Part shown: positions 1-12,796 of the stretch, one piece after another | Layout: every line of letters starts with the position of its first letter | Numbering within the stretch: position 1 is the first letter of the stretch | NCBI GenBank assembly: GCA_030411725.1 | Contig: MU839827.1 | Span: 2,356,001-2,420,000 of the forward strand | From: Echria macrotheca | Taxonomy: Eukaryota; Ascomycota; Sordariomycetes; Sordariales; Schizotheciaceae | DNA: 64,000 bases | Direction of reading: 5' to 3' | Notes under the pieces: generated by a model | The model's input: only the letters and a program-made list of their open reading frames with translations | Databases searched by the model: none | What the model was told of the DNA's origin: nothing | Program-made: the position numbers and the translations under genes

Positions 1-1420
1 TCGCCAACTAGGGCAGAGTCTGACCGGCTTAGAGAGAAAGAACGCCCTTAACTTGGCAGTCGTCACAGCAAGGCCATTTCTTGCGTCCCCGGAAGGCGGC
101 CATCCTGAACCCCACGAGCTCGCTGAAATCTTTGCCAACTTCCTCAAAAACCCGGAGGGCGGCTTGAGCTGGGAACCTGTCATTCTGCCGGACGACGTAT
201 TCGACCTGTATCTAAGCTCTCAGGCTGAAAACGCGGAAAACAGCGATATTGGGCTCCATCCAGACGGCTCAGCGCAGCCCAACCCCCGGAAACGTCTTCT
301 GGTAAGTACCCCAGACCGATGGTGAGTTCTCGGGAACTGACAAGAACAGGAGGATGTAGACAGCAGTACAGCTAAGCGCATGAAGACGCTTGATCTTCGT
401 CCATCGAGCACTTATGAGCTGCCGGCACGGATGAGTGATCTGCTCAAAACCACACTTGCGAGCTATGGACCTTCAGATGAAGTGGAGACGGAACCAGTTC
501 TTGTTCCTCTTGGCCGGCTGGAATCCGTGGCAACACGGATGTCGGAACTCCAGGATGCGCTCAGTGCTCATGGGCAGATAGAGACCCAACTGCGAGAGCA
601 CATCAAGAGTCTCGAGGCCCAGATTCGCTCCCACGAACGGACCACCAAGGTCACTCATGCAAAGTATATGGAGCTTCTCCGTGAACAAATTGCCAATGAC
701 AAGGCTCGCAAGAAAGCAGAGGAGGAAAGCGCCGCGTTGAAGAGCCAGTTTGATGCGAATAGGTCAGAAATCCAATCGTCAAAGGATCGAATCAAGGCAC
801 TGGAGGCGGAACTCGCCGAAATCAAGGCGTACTTGGCTGGCTCCTCCAACCCGGACGCCGCGAAACTAGCCCAGGCGGAGAAGGCACTCGAAGAAGCCCA
901 AGCCAAGGTGCAGACGCTGGAGAAGAAGATAGTGAGTGTCCAGGGCGATGCAGAGTATTGCCGTGTGGCATATCAAGACGCGTCCAGCGGCGCTGCCGAG
1001 CTCGGCAAGGAGAATCTGGAGCAGAAGGAGAAGATAAAGGAGCTCGAGAGACGGGCGAGCGAGAATCTGCTCAAGATCCATGAGATCAACGCCAAACAGG
1101 CCGAGGAAGCCACGCTCCGCCAGATGGAGGATATGCGTGCGATGCTAGAGAACCGCGAGCGCGAGCTCGACCGTACCCGGGAGGAGCTACAGAAGCTGAA
1201 GAACGGACGTCGCGAGACCCGGCAGGCTAGTATCCCGCGTAGTCCGCGGACCGGCGTCATGAGTCCTCGCAACGGCCGCGGCGTGGGAAGCGGCGGCAGT
1301 GGTAGCCGGGGGACTAGTCCGGCCCCGGCCCACGACGCCGCCTCGTCGGCCCAGCAGGCCGGCATGACGTTTCTGCAGCAGCCTGGCCACCGCTGGAGAG
1401 CCCAACACCCCGATGACTAG
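1..1420 (+). CDS. Coiled-coil protein, 3' part (5' end outside window); possible HDA-complex subunit 2/3-like
   Basis: The reading frame is open to the left edge (frame starting at base 2), so the start lies outside the window. A 48 nt intron (302-349, GTAAGT...CTGAC...CAG) joins the upstream exon to 350-1420, both in phase 0. The joined protein has an acidic globular stretch, a basic KR...KRMK patch at the junction that could be a nuclear signal, then about 230 residues of heptad-rich coiled coil (roughly 560-1210), and a Ser/Gly/Arg-rich tail. The ordered stretch followed by a long coiled coil is reminiscent of the C-terminal half of fungal class II histone deacetylase complex subunit 2/3 proteins. 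That is a weak resemblance from memory. No catalytic motif is visible. The coding assignment is secure; the function is not. Confidence 0.75.
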
Positions 1421-2277
1421 CAGACGGCGGTAGTGGGCGAGCGCCAGACGGGAAGTGACCAGGGGCTGGTCGTGAGGACGATCGTGACCTGCAGGAAGAG
1501 CGACGGGGCGCCGCCGTCGGAGCCGGGCTCGCTTGCCGACAACCCAACGAGGGGATGGAGTTCGTGGGCAACATGGCGCGGCGGAGGCGGTGGTCGTAGT
1601 CGTCGTGGCGGGAATCCTCCTCCCTGAGGGTTGTTCTATGCTCTCGGGTTGTGCTCTCGGGTTGTAAAAAAGGGAAACGGAACGGCGGTGGGTTGGGTTG
1701 TTTTTTTATCCCTACATTATCGAGCAGTTTGTGTGTTTCTCTCTCTCTCTCTTTACCGTGGATGGGGGTGCATTTGCGACTGCATCGGGCGTTACCACAG
1801 GGATATCGGGCAGGGTTATTCCAAGGCGTAAGCAGAAAGGCGAAGGCAGTTGGGCGGTTACTACGGTCCAGCAGCGCTTCTTCTATAGCTTTGTACATAT
1901 TGTGTTCGATAGCATGAGCGGCGCCTGGTAATATAAGCGTTGCGTCAGAAGTTGGTTTGTGATGTGAATCCCATGTCACACAAGCACCCGAGTCACATCA
2001 TAGGTGTTTTGTACACACGCACACACAACACACTCGAATTCAACGAGCCTCGTCCAATTGATCAAACTCCGATTTAGTCTCCCCCATGACGTCTAGTAGT
2101 AAACATGTACAAGATTGGCTGCGACCCTCGTGTCCGCAGGGAAGCAAAAAGGTATCCACGGATTGCCGAGTTCCTCGAGCGAGATTGAAACAGGAGAAGG
2201 ATCCAACCTCGTCTCTCCTATCCGTCCCGCTGCTGCTGCTGCCTTTGGAGATTGCCCCCTCTTTTACCTCGGGAGAA
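1421..2277. other. Convergent intergenic region
   Basis: This is the 3' flank between the coiled-coil gene and COX6, which converge here. It contains a short (TC)n tract near 1738-1752. I see no supported gene; the small open frames here overlap each other and lack coding character. Confidence 0.6.
1738..1752. repeat. (TC)n microsatellite
   Basis: Uninterrupted CT dinucleotide run in the 3' flank of the coiled-coil gene. Confidence 0.8.
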
Positions 2278-3194
2278 TTACTTCTGCTCCTCGGGGTAGA
2301 GGTCCTCCTTCAGGACGATGCCGAGCTCCTCGCGGATGGGCTTGAGCTCGTTGAGATATTGCTCGTACTGGCCCTTGTTCTCCACCTTGGCCTTGATGCC
2401 TGTTTGTTGTGTATCTTGTTAGCTTTTCTCTTACTTGATTTTGGCATTGTTGATATGGATTTGGATATCATACCCTCGAAGATTCGGACGGCAGTGGGGA
2501 AGTCGTTAACCCGGCGAGCGGCTTTGAGAGCGGCGGTAAGGACCGAGGGGGAGGGGACGAGATCGTAGGCAAAGGCGTTGTTCAGGTTGCGCTGTTTGTG
2601 TTTTGCTCATTAGCTTGGGGTTCCCCCGGTGGAGCCGGAAGCTTTGCGACGTACCTGAAGCTCAAAGACATCCTGCACGCCCTCGAACTCCTTCTCGTAC
2701 CTGATTAGACGGAAAGTAACTCGTTAGATAATCGATCCTTTTCTTTGTCTCCTCTATTGCTGCTTTGTTGTTCTCCGGGGGTGGACCCGTCGGAGCTCAC
2801 AAACATCACGTCATGGGAACGGAACGGGGGAAAAGAGCTCTAATCAAGAAGCTCCCAGAGCTGTCTTGAACACGCCGCCCCCATCCCGTCCCAATCACGC
2901 ATGATTTTCTTCTCCTTCAAGGTCGCTGTCTGTTTTTTTCTTTCCATCTTCCTCCTTTAGCGGCCCGGTAGACGAAAACACTCACCGGGCAGAAAATTCC
3001 TCAAACGTCTCTTCTTGGTGCTCGGCGCGCAGACGGTTCGTCGTGCTGAAGGGGCTGGTCGCCAGGGCCACGAGGCTAGGAGCGACGAGGCCAGCGCGGG
3101 CGGCGAGCGGCTGGGGCCGGGCGGCGGCGATGATGTTGGCGCGGAAGAAGGTGGTCGAGGGGCCGCGAGCGGCGCGGAGCAGAGAGGCCGACAT
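2278..3194 (-). CDS. COX6: Cytochrome c oxidase subunit 6 (COX5A family), mitochondrial
   Basis: There are four exons on the minus strand: 3194-2986, 2700-2655, 2591-2474 and 2399-2278, giving 164 residues. All junctions keep frame and use GTGAGT, GTACGT and GTATGA donors with CAG acceptors. The N-terminus (MSASLLRAARGPSTTFF, then Ala/Arg-rich) is a typical mitochondrial presequence. The mature part begins after a basic region, with EETFEEFSARYEKEFEGVQD, and continues with LNNAFAYDLVPSPSV, AARRVNDFPTAVRIFEGIK and NELKPIREELGI. These are signature stretches of fungal Cox6, the yeast homologue of mammalian COX5A. The subunit is nuclear-encoded and sits on the matrix side of complex IV. Intron 1 (285 nt) is unusually long for this gene set. 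The family call is very firm. Confidence 0.95.
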
Positions 3195-4903
3195 TGGGAG
3201 AGGAGAGAAGACGTGTGCGGTCGTGAGAAATAAATCAAAAGGGGAGACCGCGGCGGGACCGGAGGATTGTCAATTGGCTTAGCGACGGTATTCCCCGGGA
3301 CACAGCTGGGTTTGCGGGCGGCAATTGATGGGTGGTGGTGGTTCGGATGGCGTGGAGACTTGAAGTCGTGGTCGATTGAGCAGATGTGACGGTTATTGGC
3401 ATCGAATGATCGCTCGGCTACCCGCTGTGTTTTTTTTCCGCTCACAGTTAGCTGAGCTTCTGAGGAGCTCTCCGGGGAGGTCTGGCCAATCAACCGCGTC
3501 GCAATTGGATGTCGGCCCCGCTTGGACATGTGGCCGTGCGGACATCGCACCAACGGATCGGGATCTGTGGCTGCGAGTTTGTGGCGCCAGATTCGTTCCT
3601 GACGTGGAAACCTTGAATTATGTCATAAAGCAACCTCTTTGCTTGCATGTTTATCAGAGCGATGAGCTCCGCCATGGCTTGGGTGCTTCAGCCAAAAGAG
3701 GACATCTCGGGCGTACCTAGGTAACCCTAAATACTAGCCTCACGACGGCCATCTGTCGTTTGTGCAGACAGGCGCTTGGAACTAACTAGTTCTAGAATCT
3801 AGCATTGAAGGCACACAAACTCTTGGGGATGCCAAGGTATATATAAGGAGCCGGGAGTATCCGTAGAGTAGCAAGTAGACCTAACCTGTAAGGTTGAATC
3901 CTGACATCGAACGACCGGCTTGGGCCGTCAAGCCGTCAACGTCACCAATCGCTGGAGCGGGCCGGCATCTCGTTATTGGAGAGGGGACCCCTTCCAACGG
4001 TCCGTCTGTTCTCGAAATAAGACAGAAGCGTGTTTGACGACGATACCCGACATCAGCCCCAAGTTAGGCGTCCACTCGGCTCCGGGAATTGGACTTTTCT
4101 AGCGAACCAGATTTTCGGAGGCGAGCATTGGACTGTTGATTGGCACAACAGAACAAAGTCCAAGGCAGCATCGCCAGTCAGACACGAAACCGCCCCGCAA
4201 TAGGAGAGAACAGATTGATGACTCGCACTTCATGCCGGTCGTCGACATCGCAGGAATGGTGGGGTTTATAGGGGCCGAACAGTGGATTCAAACACGACAA
4301 CTTGTTCGGTTTTGCAGAACAGACTGGCGTTTGGCAGGTGAGAAAGCGTCCGAGGTCCGCGGGCGCCGGTCGACGGGTGTCTGGTAGCGCAGGGAGAGGC
4401 CATGATTGGCCAGCAAAATTGCATCCACCATCACATGCAGGACATGAAATGAGCTGAGTGCAGGCTGCGGGTCCGTCGGTGGCTTCCCCATGTTCCCCTT
4501 TTTGACGGAAAGCGCCGCTGAAATATTTTTGGTTTCTGGCCCTCACTTTCTGACACCGTCGACATCGTCAAACCTTCGTCGCCCACGGCTGTGTTAGACC
4601 CCGCAGTCCCGGGTTTTCGGTCTCGTGTCACTTTTTTCTTCTCGTCGCTCCTTCACGCTTTGTTGCCTCTGGCAAGAGCTTTTCCTTTCGCAGCGCCGGC
4701 TGATATATCGCCTAATACGCACCATCTCGCTTCTCGATCCCGCAGATCCGGGACTCGTTGCCAACTTTTCTTCCTGCTGTCAACAGCCAGCTGGGCTCCT
4801 CCATTGTGCGCGATTCCCGCTCAATCCGCACGCCGGAATCCCCTTAGTCTAATTGAGACCGCAGAATAGACGTCCCCGACACGATCCGATCGCGCCATCA
4901 AAA
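3195..4903. promoter_or_regulatory. Divergent region between COX6 and the elongase gene
   Basis: This 1.7 kb spacer lies between two divergent gene starts and must hold both promoters. A TATA-like stretch (tatatataagg) lies near 3838-3848, about 1 kb upstream of the elongase ATG, which would imply a long leader if used. The 250 bases before the elongase ATG are pyrimidine-rich, as is common in fungal leaders. No credible coding region was seen. Confidence 0.45.
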
Positions 4904-6097
4904 ATGGCGACCGCGTCACCCGTCGCGCTCTTCGACAAACTCCCTGTCCCAACACTCGAGCGGCCATTCGGCGTCCATCTATGGCCCATCTTCAGCAAGG
5001 CCTTCGAGAAGGTCGTGGGCTATCCCGCCGATGACTTTAGGTTCCAGCCTGGCGTTACGCCCATGTCCACAATCAAGGAGACGAGCATCTTCATCGTTAT
5101 CTACTATGCCGTCATCTTCGGTGGTCGCGAGCTCATGCGCAACCGCGAACCCTTCAAGCTCCGGTTGCCATTCCTGATTCACAACTTCTACCTGACCGCC
5201 ATCAGTGGCATTCTGCTCGCCCTCTTCATTGAGCAGCTGCTCGCGACGGTGGTCCGGAAGGGCTTGTTCTATGCCATCTGCGACCATGATGGTGGCTGGA
5301 CCCAGCCGCTTGTCGTCCTATACTATGTTTGTGGTGTCTTCGACGGTTTGAGAACCAGTTGCTAATGTTCGCCAGCTGAACTATCTCACCAAATACCTGG
5401 AGCTGCTGGATACGTGCTTCCTGTTCTTGAAGAAGAAGCCGCTGAGTAAGTCATGAGGGGATTCCCCCACACGTGCGCTGGGGCTAATTTTGCCAGCTTT
5501 CCTCCATTGCTACCACCATGGCGCCACCGCCCTTCTTTGCTACACCCAGCTCATTGGCTCGACCTCGGTCTCATGGGTCGTCATCACGCTCAACCTGCTA
5601 GTCCATGTCGTGATGTACTGGTACTACTTCCAAAGCGCACGTGGTATTCGCATCTGGTGGAAGGAGTGGATCACCCGCCTCCAGATCATCCAGTTCGTTA
5701 TCGACCTCGGTATGGTTTCTGACATATTCCTCGTGGCCATCACTGACAGTGTTTTACAGGATTCGTTTACTTCGCGTCGTGGACGTACTTCACCTCGACT
5801 TACTGGCCCTGGGTCCCTAACATGGGCAAGTGCGCTGGTGAGGAGTTCGCCGCGTTCTCCGGCATCGCCATCATCAGCTCGTACCTGTTCCTCTTCATCT
5901 CGTTCTACTTCGCGACGTACAAGAAGGATGGCAAGCGTCCTAGTGGCCGCAAGGCTGTCCGCAGGATGAGCCAGGCTCCATTCCCCGATGCCCAGGCCAT
6001 TCTCAACGCCGGCCACTCGACTGGCTTCACTAATGGCGACGCCAAGTCGTCCGGCGTCAAGACCAACGGCAGCTCAACCCGGTCGCGGAGAGCTTAA
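4904..6097 (+). CDS. Very-long-chain fatty acid elongase (ELO family)
   Basis: There are four exons: 4904-5326, 5376-5445, 5497-5709 and 5760-6097 (347 residues). The start is ATG in a CAAAAATGGCG context. This is the ELO family 3-ketoacyl-CoA synthase of the ER membrane, which condenses malonyl-CoA with acyl-CoA for sphingolipid and VLCFA synthesis. The diagnostic histidine box HCYHH (HxxHH) is at residues 168-172. The family motif LNYLTKYLELLDT lies just before it, and LLVHVVMYWYYF follows. Several hydrophobic membrane spans alternate with loops. The C-terminus is basic and hydrophilic (KKDGKRPSGRKAVRR, final RSRRA), fitting an ER retention-type tail. Which yeast paralogue it matches (ELO2/Fen1 or ELO3/Sur4) cannot be settled by eye. 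Confidence 0.94.
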
Positions 6098-7198
6098 GTA
6101 GGAAGCACATGTGGGCTGGTCGAGCAAATGTTTGAATAGCCTTCAGGTTAGGGGGGCGTTTTGGGGGTTGCCTACGCCCGGCCGAGAACTTCTTCCTCGA
6201 TTGTGCAAGCCATATGCACTAGAAGAGCGGGCAAAAAGAGGTGGCGCGGCAATCAGACGCCGATGCCAGGGGCATAGACGGGTGAGCTCTGTCAAGAGCC
6301 TATCGGCGCTGTACTGAAGCTCGATGTTCATTTTACGGGAGTTATACGCGGGAAAATCATTTCAAGCCATGGCTCGGAGCCTCTCATGACGACGTATGCG
6401 CGGTTCACCCAGGGGGCGTGATAATGGACCTGGCGGTTTGGCTGGGTGCGTCTTCAGACACGACGACAGCATACAGGACGTGTGTACGATGGAACTTGTT
6501 TTTGCGGGCAGGCATTCTCGGGCGGCATACAGGGTGACGGCTGGGTGGGATGTTTGCCGATGGGGGGTGTAAAGGGCCCTTTCTTATGTTTGTTTCCTGT
6601 AGCATACGTTGGCGAGAAGCCCGGACCGGGAGATCGGGCTGGGTAATAGAGCTTTTAATAGTAGTGCATTGATATGAAGTTGTGTTAGTGGTGATTAGAC
6701 TAGAGCGGCGTTGGTGAGCAGTTTTGGTGTGAGGAGGTTGTGGCTATCAGACTGCATGGAGGTTTAGAGGATGGTCATCAGAGAGGGATGATGCCGACTG
6801 CATGCGGGACTGCCTGGGCAGTCTTTGGAGACTAGTTGGGTGTCTATTCCAGGCCGTCGAGCGAGCTATGGTAGTCGAAAGCTGTTGCGCGGCCTGTCAC
6901 CAGTCATGCCTGCGTTGAGACGGACCCGAAGGACTCGTTTAGTTGGACAGTTGACTTATTACATGTAGTGCCGTAGATAGATATGGGTACGCATATAGGA
7001 GCATACGTCAGATGAAGGAGGACGCCGGCCATCAAATCGCGGCAGCCACTGCCGAAAACAGCTCTCGTATTCTCGTCTTACCTTAGTCCATAGACGCAAG
7101 CAAGGCCGCGCGGTGTGACGCAGCTAAACCAGCTTAGAACTATATGGGGGCCTCCGATACGAACTAGCTAAGGCGCATTGTGGTCACGAGCTAATGGG

Positions 7199-7320
7199 TC
7201 GGACCCGGATCCGGCCGGTTCCGGGTCCGGTTGGGTCCCGGCCCGGGTCGGGGTTCAGCTCCGGCCTGGGGAACGGGTCTGGCCCGGTCTGACACCGGCC
7301 GCCACGCCGGCCGCCACCCG
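7199..7320. repeat. GC-rich imperfect repeat block
   Basis: This is a dense run of related GGGTCC/GGACCC/CCGG units (for example gggtcggacccggatccgg, then ccgggtccggttgggtcccgg), ending in two gccggccgcca copies. The units are partly palindromic and could fold. No coding signal is convincing in the overlapping open frames. Confidence 0.5.
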
Positions 7321-7964
7321 GTCTTGGCTTTTTGTCGCATACTGTGTTTGTTGGCGATGCATGGTGGTTTGAGTTTGGAACATCGGAAGGGGCCATGCTT
7401 CTGTTGTTCCCTTTTCGTAGGTGTCTATGTCGCCCTGCCGTTGGTCTTTCCGAATTCTGAACATGGCCTCGTAGTCTCGTGGACTTTGCATTGACAGGCC
7501 TAACAGCTTACTGTATTCTAATGACATCCTTCTGGGACTCCTTGATTTGGTCTATATTTAATTTACCTTGGAGAAGAGGTATACAGCAATGGTTATCTTT
7601 CTCTCCACAACCTAGGACCCTGCCGACCGCATACGTGCTATGTTTTTCACTATCTCAGCGTTACCTATCTATGATCTCCGACTATATACCAAACCCCTGG
7701 CGGGAAATACACCAGTGGGAGTGGCTTCTTTCCCCCCAATATAAGCCAGGCATGTGAACCAACGTTCATGATGGTGGTTAAGATGCACTCTGCATGAATG
7801 ATCTGAGCAGTCTTCTTCCTGGTGATGCCCGAGTTCGTGACGTTTGAGACCTACTATCGTCGAGACAAACATGTCAGCGGCTATGGCTGTTTACGATGTC
7901 GATGCATGTATAGTCGCAGCGCAGATGGGTGTTAATTGGTATATATTCCCCTATATTCAGGGGT

Positions 7965-7995
7965 ACCACCATCACCACCACCACCACCACCACCC
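7965..7995. repeat. (CAC)n trinucleotide repeat
   Basis: About ten CAC/CAT triplets in a row. They fall in no supported gene. Confidence 0.85.
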
Positions 7996-10900
7996 TCCCG
8001 TCTCTCATCATCCCATTATTCATCCACCCACCCACCCAGGCTTGCCACACCGAACCCATTTCTCCTGTATAGTTCAATCCTGTGAACAGGCTTGACAGAA
8101 TTATCTTTTCAAATTCCATGTCGTCCACACACCGTCATCAAACCCAACGCCCCCAGCCACAGACCTACCCACGTAGCCAAAACAAAAAGAAGGAGATAGG
8201 CAGGCGAGAGAAAAGAAAAGAAAAAACCCCTCGCCCCAGACGAGATTAATACACATTACCACACCACAATCCAGACCCCTCCATCAGAGCGGTGAGCGTA
8301 TATAAGGTATCTATATATTCTTGCGCAGGTACAAACACCGGGAATTTACCAGGCGAGGGAGGGTGTGGTTGGGGACCCTACGCCACCGGGTATTTTACCG
8401 CGGGATTGTGTTTTTGTTGTTGCTGCAGCACAGCCAATTTTTTTGCTGCTGCTGCCTCTGCCTCTCCTCCTCTTCCTCCGGGTATAATGAGTTTGTCGCT
8501 TGTGGTGAATACAGAGTGGCGGTACGGGCGGAACTGGGGGCTGGGTGTGCTGGCTGGGTTTAGTGAGGGGATAATTGAAGCTGTATCCGGATGGCGGGTT
8601 TGTATGTATCGTGTAGGTACTGGGTAGGTGTACGGATTTACCTGCTTCTCTTGCTCGCGTCCGGGTTGGGGTGGTTGGTAAAGAAAGGCATATTGTCGCC
8701 CTCCGAAGGCTCACTCTACCGGGTTATATCCACGGCCTCATCTACGAATGTATCTACCAGAACCTGGGAAAATGTGCCCACGTCGGGGTATTGTGGTGGA
8801 AACGGATTGTATCGAGCATGACATCAATCCAAATCCACGCTGCCCACCGGACAACACTTGCTGTCCAGGTCACCGAGGTATCTCTATGTTCCAGTCGAAG
8901 CCACAATCCTCAACTCCACCGGATCACGCGCCATTCATTCACTCCACATATGAATAACCACGACCCAAAATATCCTCCATAGACAACAACCGAGATCACA
9001 ATCCTCAAATCATGAAACCAACGACCTCACATCTTTTACTAACAAGAACCTCAGCCTCAATAAACAGAGCAATCGGATAACTCCCCAAGCAAGCTAGTCC
9101 CCACAATATAGAATTGAAGTCTGACAAGCAGTGGAGAGAGTAAGCAACACAAGCCTCGAGCTCAGCTACTCAGCCTTGCGCATAATTCCTTGCTCACTAA
9201 CAGGTCTTCCCCGGACTTTCGACTCCATCTTTCTCGCTTCTTTTTCACTTCCACTTCATACCGCGCAAATACGGACGGCATAATCCACCCATCTCGATCT
9301 CGGGGCTCCAAGTAAAGTACTCTACTCACTCCATAGGTAGCATGCTGACGATCCTCCCCGGAACTCCATCCTCATCATCAGGGTTACAATTCAATTCCCA
9401 GTCCCGTCGCCACCAACTTTGATCTTATCAAATTTCGATGCAAACAATCACCGAGTCCCATATTGGTGTTGTGTGTGTGTAGTATCGATAATCCAGGTGG
9501 CGAATCGGTCTTCGGTACTCGTGCACTTTACACCTTGTTCTCACCTCCGAACAAAAAAGAGACTTGCAATCTAACGACCTAGTCATCCACTCGAGAATAA
9601 CCTTACTCAATGAACAATCAACGCTAGAAGACACAACTCCGAATGTGTAGAATACCTTATCCACCATTGCTGCTCTGCCTTCTCTGCTGCAGGCAATTTT
9701 TAGCGACATCAACGTCCAGCGCTAGACTCGAAACGCTCGTCAACGCTTCCACATGAAACATTTCCCCATCCACGACCTGATTGGTTGGATATGCTCAAAA
9801 AGCTCGGACCACAGCTCGTGACGCAATGGTGGGATTCGTCGACAAGAGCGAGGAATGAGGGGCAGAGTTGTCTGTCTCTCTCTGCAGGAGTCAGTCTGCA
9901 GTCCGGGTCGGCAGCCATCTATTTTCACACGGCGGATGACAACTTGACACTCCATGGCCGTTTCTTCTCCCGCAGTGTCATCCCGTCGTTACTCTGCCGT
10001 CAACTGGAAACCTTTTGATCACAGAAACAAAACTACTCAGTCCAGGTCAGGAAAAGTAGCGTGTACTGTTCCCGCACGGTATCAAGGAACAAAAAAAAAC
10101 CAGGGCCTGGAAAGCGTTTCGATTTGCCAATCAAGGCCCGTGAGTCTCGCCGGCCGCCGGCCGCGACACACAAGGGGTCGAATCCGAAGCAGTCCCGGAT
10201 GTCAAGTGTGTTTTGGAACAAGCACCGCTGCCCTGCTGCTGCTCGAACACAGCGCCAGATGCCGCACAGCGCGACCCCTCCGCCGCCGCGGCGGCAGGGA
10301 GAGCGGGGAGAACCATGATTGGGCACTTCACACACATCAGATGAACTGCTCGAAACCCCCAACCGGCGGGGAGCGCCGCCACGAGCCCGTGATGACGGGC
10401 TTTTCTTCCATTTTGTTTTGGAATCTCGGAGGACACACATCCTAGCCAGGATTCTTATCGAGATCTCCGCTACAAGGGAGGTGCTGGGCGAAACAGATCA
10501 TGAAGCCGCCCTTGTCCCTTCGAAACGAACGACCCCCCTTCGGTTTTGGTCTGTTTCCCGAGAAGACAAGTTATCACAAGTTTCGAACATGTCGGTCAGC
10601 GGCTGAAGCTTGTCCTGGAGGCTGAGGCAGACAATGGCCAAATGGATTGCTGCCGCCTTCAACCCCCTCTGCCTCTGGTGTGCCGCACCTCGACCTGCAG
10701 CCGACGAATGATATCTCGTCAAGAGCCATCGCCAGAATGTCTGCCACCCGTGGCTGGCACATTTCAGCCTGCAGCGCCCATTGCTGATGGTGGCCGGGCT
10801 GGCTCGAGGCAGATCAACTCCTCCCATCCATAGCAGTTGGTGGCCGGGTCGCTGTGAGCATCACCCGCGAGCGAGCGGGCTATGCGCAGCCATCTATCTT

Positions 10901-12796
10901 CCAGTTCGACGATCCGGCTGCCCTTTTCGCCTCGGAGCGGGGAAGAGGAAAGCGGTGTCGCTACGCTAGCAATCTCCATCTTCATGCTTCGATGTCGGCT
11001 GGCGAGGCCGTCCCGAAAACCCAGTGATCCTCAGTGGCCACGGCACTCGGGCTGGGTCCCCACACACGGCTTGCCGTGCCATAACAATGGGGTTCGTCGA
11101 ACCAGTCCGATTACCGAGCCAAAATAATCGATGGCGAAAAGGTTTGGTACGGAGTATCCGTAGGCATGCGGATATCCCATCCCAGCCTTCCTTCTAGACT
11201 ATCTCCACCACACCAGAGAGTCATTGGGCGGAGCGATCTTGAACAAATCGAAAAGCGGAATTGGTCCAGCCGAGCAACATCGCTTCTCAGTCGAATTTTT
11301 TTCGTGCGCGCGGAGGAGGAGGGGAAAGGCTAACATTCTCTCGCCTCCCACCCTCTCGCTGCAAAGCTGCTGCAGGTAGGTAATTCTCCAATCAGCCGTG
11401 GATAGAGGTTGCCGCCGTCCAGAGTCGGTTCGAGGCCGTCGACCTTGGGTGTTACAGGATGCACCAATCACAGGTCGACCCCGGTCTTTTGAAGCGTTGC
11501 TGGCGTTGCTGCTTGCTGCCAGTCCCAATCGATTCTGCAACCCCAAAAAGAGCGAGGGGCCTTGTGACTGCTAGACTGCCCCCGCTGGCTGGTGGCCGTT
11601 GCAACAGACCTGAGAGGCCGCTCGCCAGGATACGAAGAAGACCAAGAATGGGCGGGAAATCAGGAATGAATTTTGACAGAAAGCTAGCGAGGGAGCAGAT
11701 GACGACAGGTAGCTGCTGCTGATCTCATGATAACTGTCTCTCTGCATTCGCAGCTGCAAGAGAGACATCACAGAGATTGATAGGAAACCAAGGCAGTGGC
11801 TAGTGTAGTGTGTGTTATGATGGTATGACGGAAGATGCAACGATGACTTCTCCGCGCCCGGTTTGGTTAGTGTCAACGTCGCAGTGCCGAGCGACTTTCA
11901 ATATTCGACCACTTTGTGAATCCCGTGTCTTGTGCACGCCAACACCACATCGAAAATGTGTCGCGCTAGTCATTTTCTCTGGTGGTGTGTCCTAGTAGTT
12001 ATTCGCACGACAGGTCCCAGCGATTCTGTCCAGGGCTCCAGAGGGCTTCTAGGGCAGGTGGTGGTTTTTACATGAAACGCATCCCGCGAGCCAACCACGA
12101 GCGCTCTCTGCTGAGCCGTCAAGGGCACACTCAGACAGAAGTGCGAGACTACTCCATTGCCTTGATTGTTGGAGACAAAATGGCTGGGTGCTCTCCGCCA
12201 CAACTTGAGATGGTTAGGTGGCCTTCTTTGGGGGATATCTTTGCCAGCAGGCGGCGCAGTGCTTGGTGAGAAGCGGCCGTTGGCATCGTGATGGAGGTGC
12301 TGCCCGTTCCTGCGATCCAATTCCGGCGTGGGGAGGCGTGCAAGGGTTCCAAAGGGTGGCCGGGGGCTGGCAGCCAGGGCCAGGGCCCGTCATGCGGTAC
12401 ATCAGTCGGGTACCCTGTACGTACCTCGCACAGTACTTTCCTGGTCGGTTCGCGCAGCCCGTTGCTCTCTCCTGGTCTTGGCAAGATACCCCCATCACAC
12501 GCCGTGCCCATGCGTCGTGTTACATGCGCCCACTGTGGTCGCCGACCAGCTCGTTAAAATAAACCTTCCACCCTCCCGGGAGACAGGTCACCCTTCTCCG
12601 TTCTGCATCCGCAACTCTATCCTAAGGAGACGACATCTTATCCACTGCTAGGGCGACACCGACGATACCTAGTTACTCAAGCTTGGTCCTGGAGACTAAG
12701 ACACCATCAGACGCCACCAGCTTCACCCTCGCCGGCCGATATTCATCCCTTTCCTACGCCCAGTCCTGACGCTCCTGCGCCCGTCCCAGAGGCACC

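Larger units (their letters stand above)
6098..12796. other. Gene-free 6.7 kb stretch
   Basis: Both strands and all frames were read for family motifs and spliced exons, and none was found. The stretch holds a GC-rich, self-similar block (7199-7320), a (CAC)n tract (7965-7995), pyrimidine-rich runs near 8430-8480, and many unrelated short open frames under 165 codons. It lies upstream of the gene at 12797 and downstream of the elongase. It could therefore hold a long promoter or leader, or non-coding transcripts, but nothing in the sequence proves either. Confidence 0.5.

Noticed and set aside
3836..3910. TATA-like stretch followed by an aaggttgaatcc word resembling a tRNA gene
   Set aside because: No cloverleaf can be drawn; kept only as a possible promoter element.
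8320..8720. Overlapping 80-122 codon frames
   Set aside because: They arise from pyrimidine/purine simple sequence; none has a motif or consistent coding bias.
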